35,413 nucleotides of DNA from Limnohabitans sp. (GTDB lineage Bacteria > Pseudomonadota > Gammaproteobacteria > Burkholderiales > Burkholderiaceae_C). The stretch's first letter is position 1. Every line of letters starts with the position of its first letter. A program made the translations under genes and the position numbers. Below the pieces are notes generated by a model that worked only from the letters and a program-made list of their open reading frames with translations, made no database searches and had not been told where the DNA came from. Location: positions 64,206-99,618 of the forward strand of contig JAOATL010000001.1 of assembly GCA_030158125.1 (NCBI GenBank). The letters are read 5' to 3'. Below are positions 34,487 to 35,413 of the stretch, in pieces.

Positions 34487-34855
34487 TCATGAGACGGGCT
34501 CACTGATGCATTGCAAGGGGTGTCCCGCCTGATTGGAGGCATCCAATACTTGATCAACTTTGGTTGCAGCAAGGTCGCGCGTAAAAACGCCGCACACACC
34601 TTTGCCGTCCAAATGAATTTTCAGCATGATTTGAGTTGCTGCTTCTCGGTCTTTGTTAAAGAACTCTTGAAGCACCAAAACCACAAACTCCATGGGGGTG
34701 TAGTCGTCATTCAACATCACCACTTGGTACATCTGCGGAGGTCCGAGCTTGGCTGGACGTCTTTCTAAAACCACAGAATCACCATTTCCTGGTGTGCGTG
34801 AAGGCTCGCCTACTGAACTTGGGCTTTTTGGTTGATTTGGTTTCTCTGTCGCCAT
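34487..34855 (-). CDS. clpS: ClpS, N-end-rule adaptor of ClpAP
   Basis: A 122-residue adaptor that binds N-terminal Leu, Phe, Trp and Tyr degrons and the ClpA N-domain. The N-degron pocket residues are visible as Asn49, Asp50 and Asp51 in [13 protein letters not shown] and His81 in [13 protein letters not shown]. The first ~40 residues are a Pro/Ser-rich, likely flexible extension, longer than the short E. coli arm that enters the ClpA pore. The end [11 protein letters not shown] matches the family. It is divergent from the cold-shock gene, as in many proteobacteria where a csp gene adjoins clpSA. Confidence 0.96.
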   Translation of the reverse strand: MATEKPNQPKSPSSVGEPSRTPGNGDSVVLERRPAKLGPPQMYQVVMLNDDYTPMEFVVLVLQEFFNKDREAATQIMLKIHLDGKGVCGVFTRDLAATKVDQVLDASNQAGHPLQCISEPVS

Positions 34856-34954
34856 GTTTTCATTCTATCGATGCCGGAGTCCCTTCCGACATCCTCTTGC
34901 AGAAAGTCCTTATGTGGCACTGCAACATTCATCTTCAGTCGGGTAAACCTTAAA

Positions 34955-34983
34955 TTGACAACTGTCCATTCCGTGCTTTAAAT
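34955..34983 (+). promoter_or_regulatory. Sigma-70-type promoter of the cold-shock gene
   Basis: Perfect -35 TTGACA (34955-34960), 17-bp spacer and -10 TTAAAT (34978-34983, four of six consensus bases). Transcription would start near 34990, giving a leader of roughly 26 bases. That is much shorter than the ~160-base cold-responsive leader of E. coli cspA. Confidence 0.7.
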
Positions 34984-35015
34984 GTTCCATACAGCTTTAA
35001 TCAATGGAGACAAGT

Positions 35016-35279
35016 ATGCCCAACGGAACAGTCAAATGGTTCAATGACGCAAAGGGATTTGGATTCATTCAGCCTGATGGCGGCGGCCCTGATGCATTTG
35101 CGCATTTCTCAGCCATAGCCATGGAGGGCTTTAAAAGCCTCAAAGAAGGCGCAAGGGTCACATTTGAGTTAACCGATGGCCCCAAGGGACCCATGGCCAT
35201 CAACATTCAATCTGAGGGTGAAATCACAGCGGCTGGCACACCAAGCAGCACACCCACCATGACGCCAGTCAGCGGATAA
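35016..35279 (+). CDS. Cold-shock domain protein (CspA/CspD family)
   Basis: An 87-residue nucleic-acid-binding protein with one cold-shock domain (1-68). It has [18 protein letters not shown] with RNP1 KGFGFI at 13-18, and RNP2-like AFAHF at 27-31, where the usual VFVHF valines are alanines. A tail of about 18 residues rich in Thr, Ser, Pro and Gly follows the domain. The ATG at 35016 is chosen because GGAGA lies five bases before it; an in-frame ATG at 35004 overlaps that site. The short leader and position next to clpS resemble cspD-type genes, but I do not assign a specific symbol. Confidence 0.93.
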   Translation: MPNGTVKWFNDAKGFGFIQPDGGGPDAFAHFSAIAMEGFKSLKEGARVTFELTDGPKGPMAINIQSEGEITAAGTPSSTPTMTPVSG

Positions 35280-35280
35280 A

Positions 35281-35316
35281 AAAAGCCCTTGAGAGAATCC
35301 TCTCTCAAGGGCTTTT
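35281..35316. terminator. Bidirectional terminator between csp and tRNA-Pro
   Basis: A perfect 16-bp stem (35281-35296 with 35301-35316) and an ATCC loop. On the plus strand it ends with four T directly behind the csp stop; on the minus strand six T follow. It can therefore end both the cold-shock and the tRNA transcripts. Confidence 0.92.
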
Positions 35317-35327
35317 AACTTTGTAAA

Positions 35328-35404
35328 TGGTCGGCGTGGCGGGATTCGAACTCGCGACCCCTTGCACCCCATGCAAGTGCGCTACCAGGCTGCGCTACAC
35401 GCCG
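35328..35404 (-). tRNA. tRNA-Pro (anticodon GGG)
   Basis: A 77-base cloverleaf including an encoded 3' CCA. The acceptor stem CGGCGTG/CACGCCG pairs over seven bases, the D arm is GCGC...GCGC, and the anticodon stem CTTGC/GCAAG encloses loop ATGGGGT with anticodon GGG, reading CCC/CCU proline codons. The T loop is TTCGAAT. The T stem (GCGAG with CCCGC) has one A-C mismatch at the fourth pair, which is unusual but leaves the arm intact. The gene is convergent with the cold-shock gene. Confidence 0.97.
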
Positions 35405-35413
35405 ACAAGCTTT

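Overview
The window looks like chromosomal DNA of a betaproteobacterium of the order Burkholderiales, most likely a freshwater Comamonadaceae lineage such as Limnohabitans or a relative. This is an inference. It rests on the monomeric NADP isocitrate dehydrogenase, an orphan Bug-type (TctC) binding protein, a TRAP transporter, and the housekeeping order yebC-purD-plsC-hemF-nadD-rsfS-rlmH-maf beside clpA-clpS-csp. No phage, insertion sequence, CRISPR array or plasmid gene was seen. Coding density is high; the longest non-coding stretch is about 200 bp.

Layout. 0.2-2.5 kb: icd with two stem-loops behind it. 2.5-5.0 kb, minus strand: a small unknown protein ending in a possible beta-clamp motif, a TauE/SafE permease and an MFS carrier. 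5.2-9.3 kb: a class V aminotransferase and a RidA-type protein on the plus strand, alternating with two more MFS carriers on the minus strand. 9.5-11.5 kb: a Bug-type binding protein and a D-2-hydroxyacid dehydrogenase-like protein. 11.5-18.4 kb: a sugar-acid locus with a LacI-type regulator divergent from gluconokinase, a small alpha/beta-barrel protein, a complete TRAP transporter (DctP, DctQ, DctM), gluconate 5-dehydrogenase and L-idonate 5-dehydrogenase. 18.4-21.6 kb: a glyoxalase-fold protein, a Baeyer-Villiger-type flavin monooxygenase and a membrane-anchored alpha/beta hydrolase, packed directly onto the idonate genes. 21.5-25.0 kb: a TrhO-glutathione transferase fusion and gamma-glutamyltransferase, transcribed divergently. 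25.0-31.9 kb, minus strand: a tight housekeeping operon from yebC to maf plus a PhyH dioxygenase. 32.0-34.9 kb: clpS-clpA. 35.0-35.4 kb: a cold-shock gene, a strong shared terminator and tRNA-Pro(GGG).

How the genes work together. The central locus reads as an L-idonate/D-gluconate pathway. A TRAP transporter takes up the sugar acid, IdnD oxidises L-idonate to 5-ketogluconate, IdnO reduces that to D-gluconate, and gluconokinase makes 6-phosphogluconate. Two perfect 14-bp palindromes, 106 bp apart, lie between the regulator and the kinase and are the obvious operators. The downstream monooxygenase and hydrolase form a plausible ketone-to-ester-to-acid module.

The most notable observations are the twin operators, the TrhO-GST fusion, the RsfS protein with a lysine/alanine/proline tail encoded by 12-bp tandem repeats, the hairpin between dctP and dctQ, the possible clamp-binding peptide, and the BVMO module coupled to the idonate genes. 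No wholly new defence or mobile system was found.
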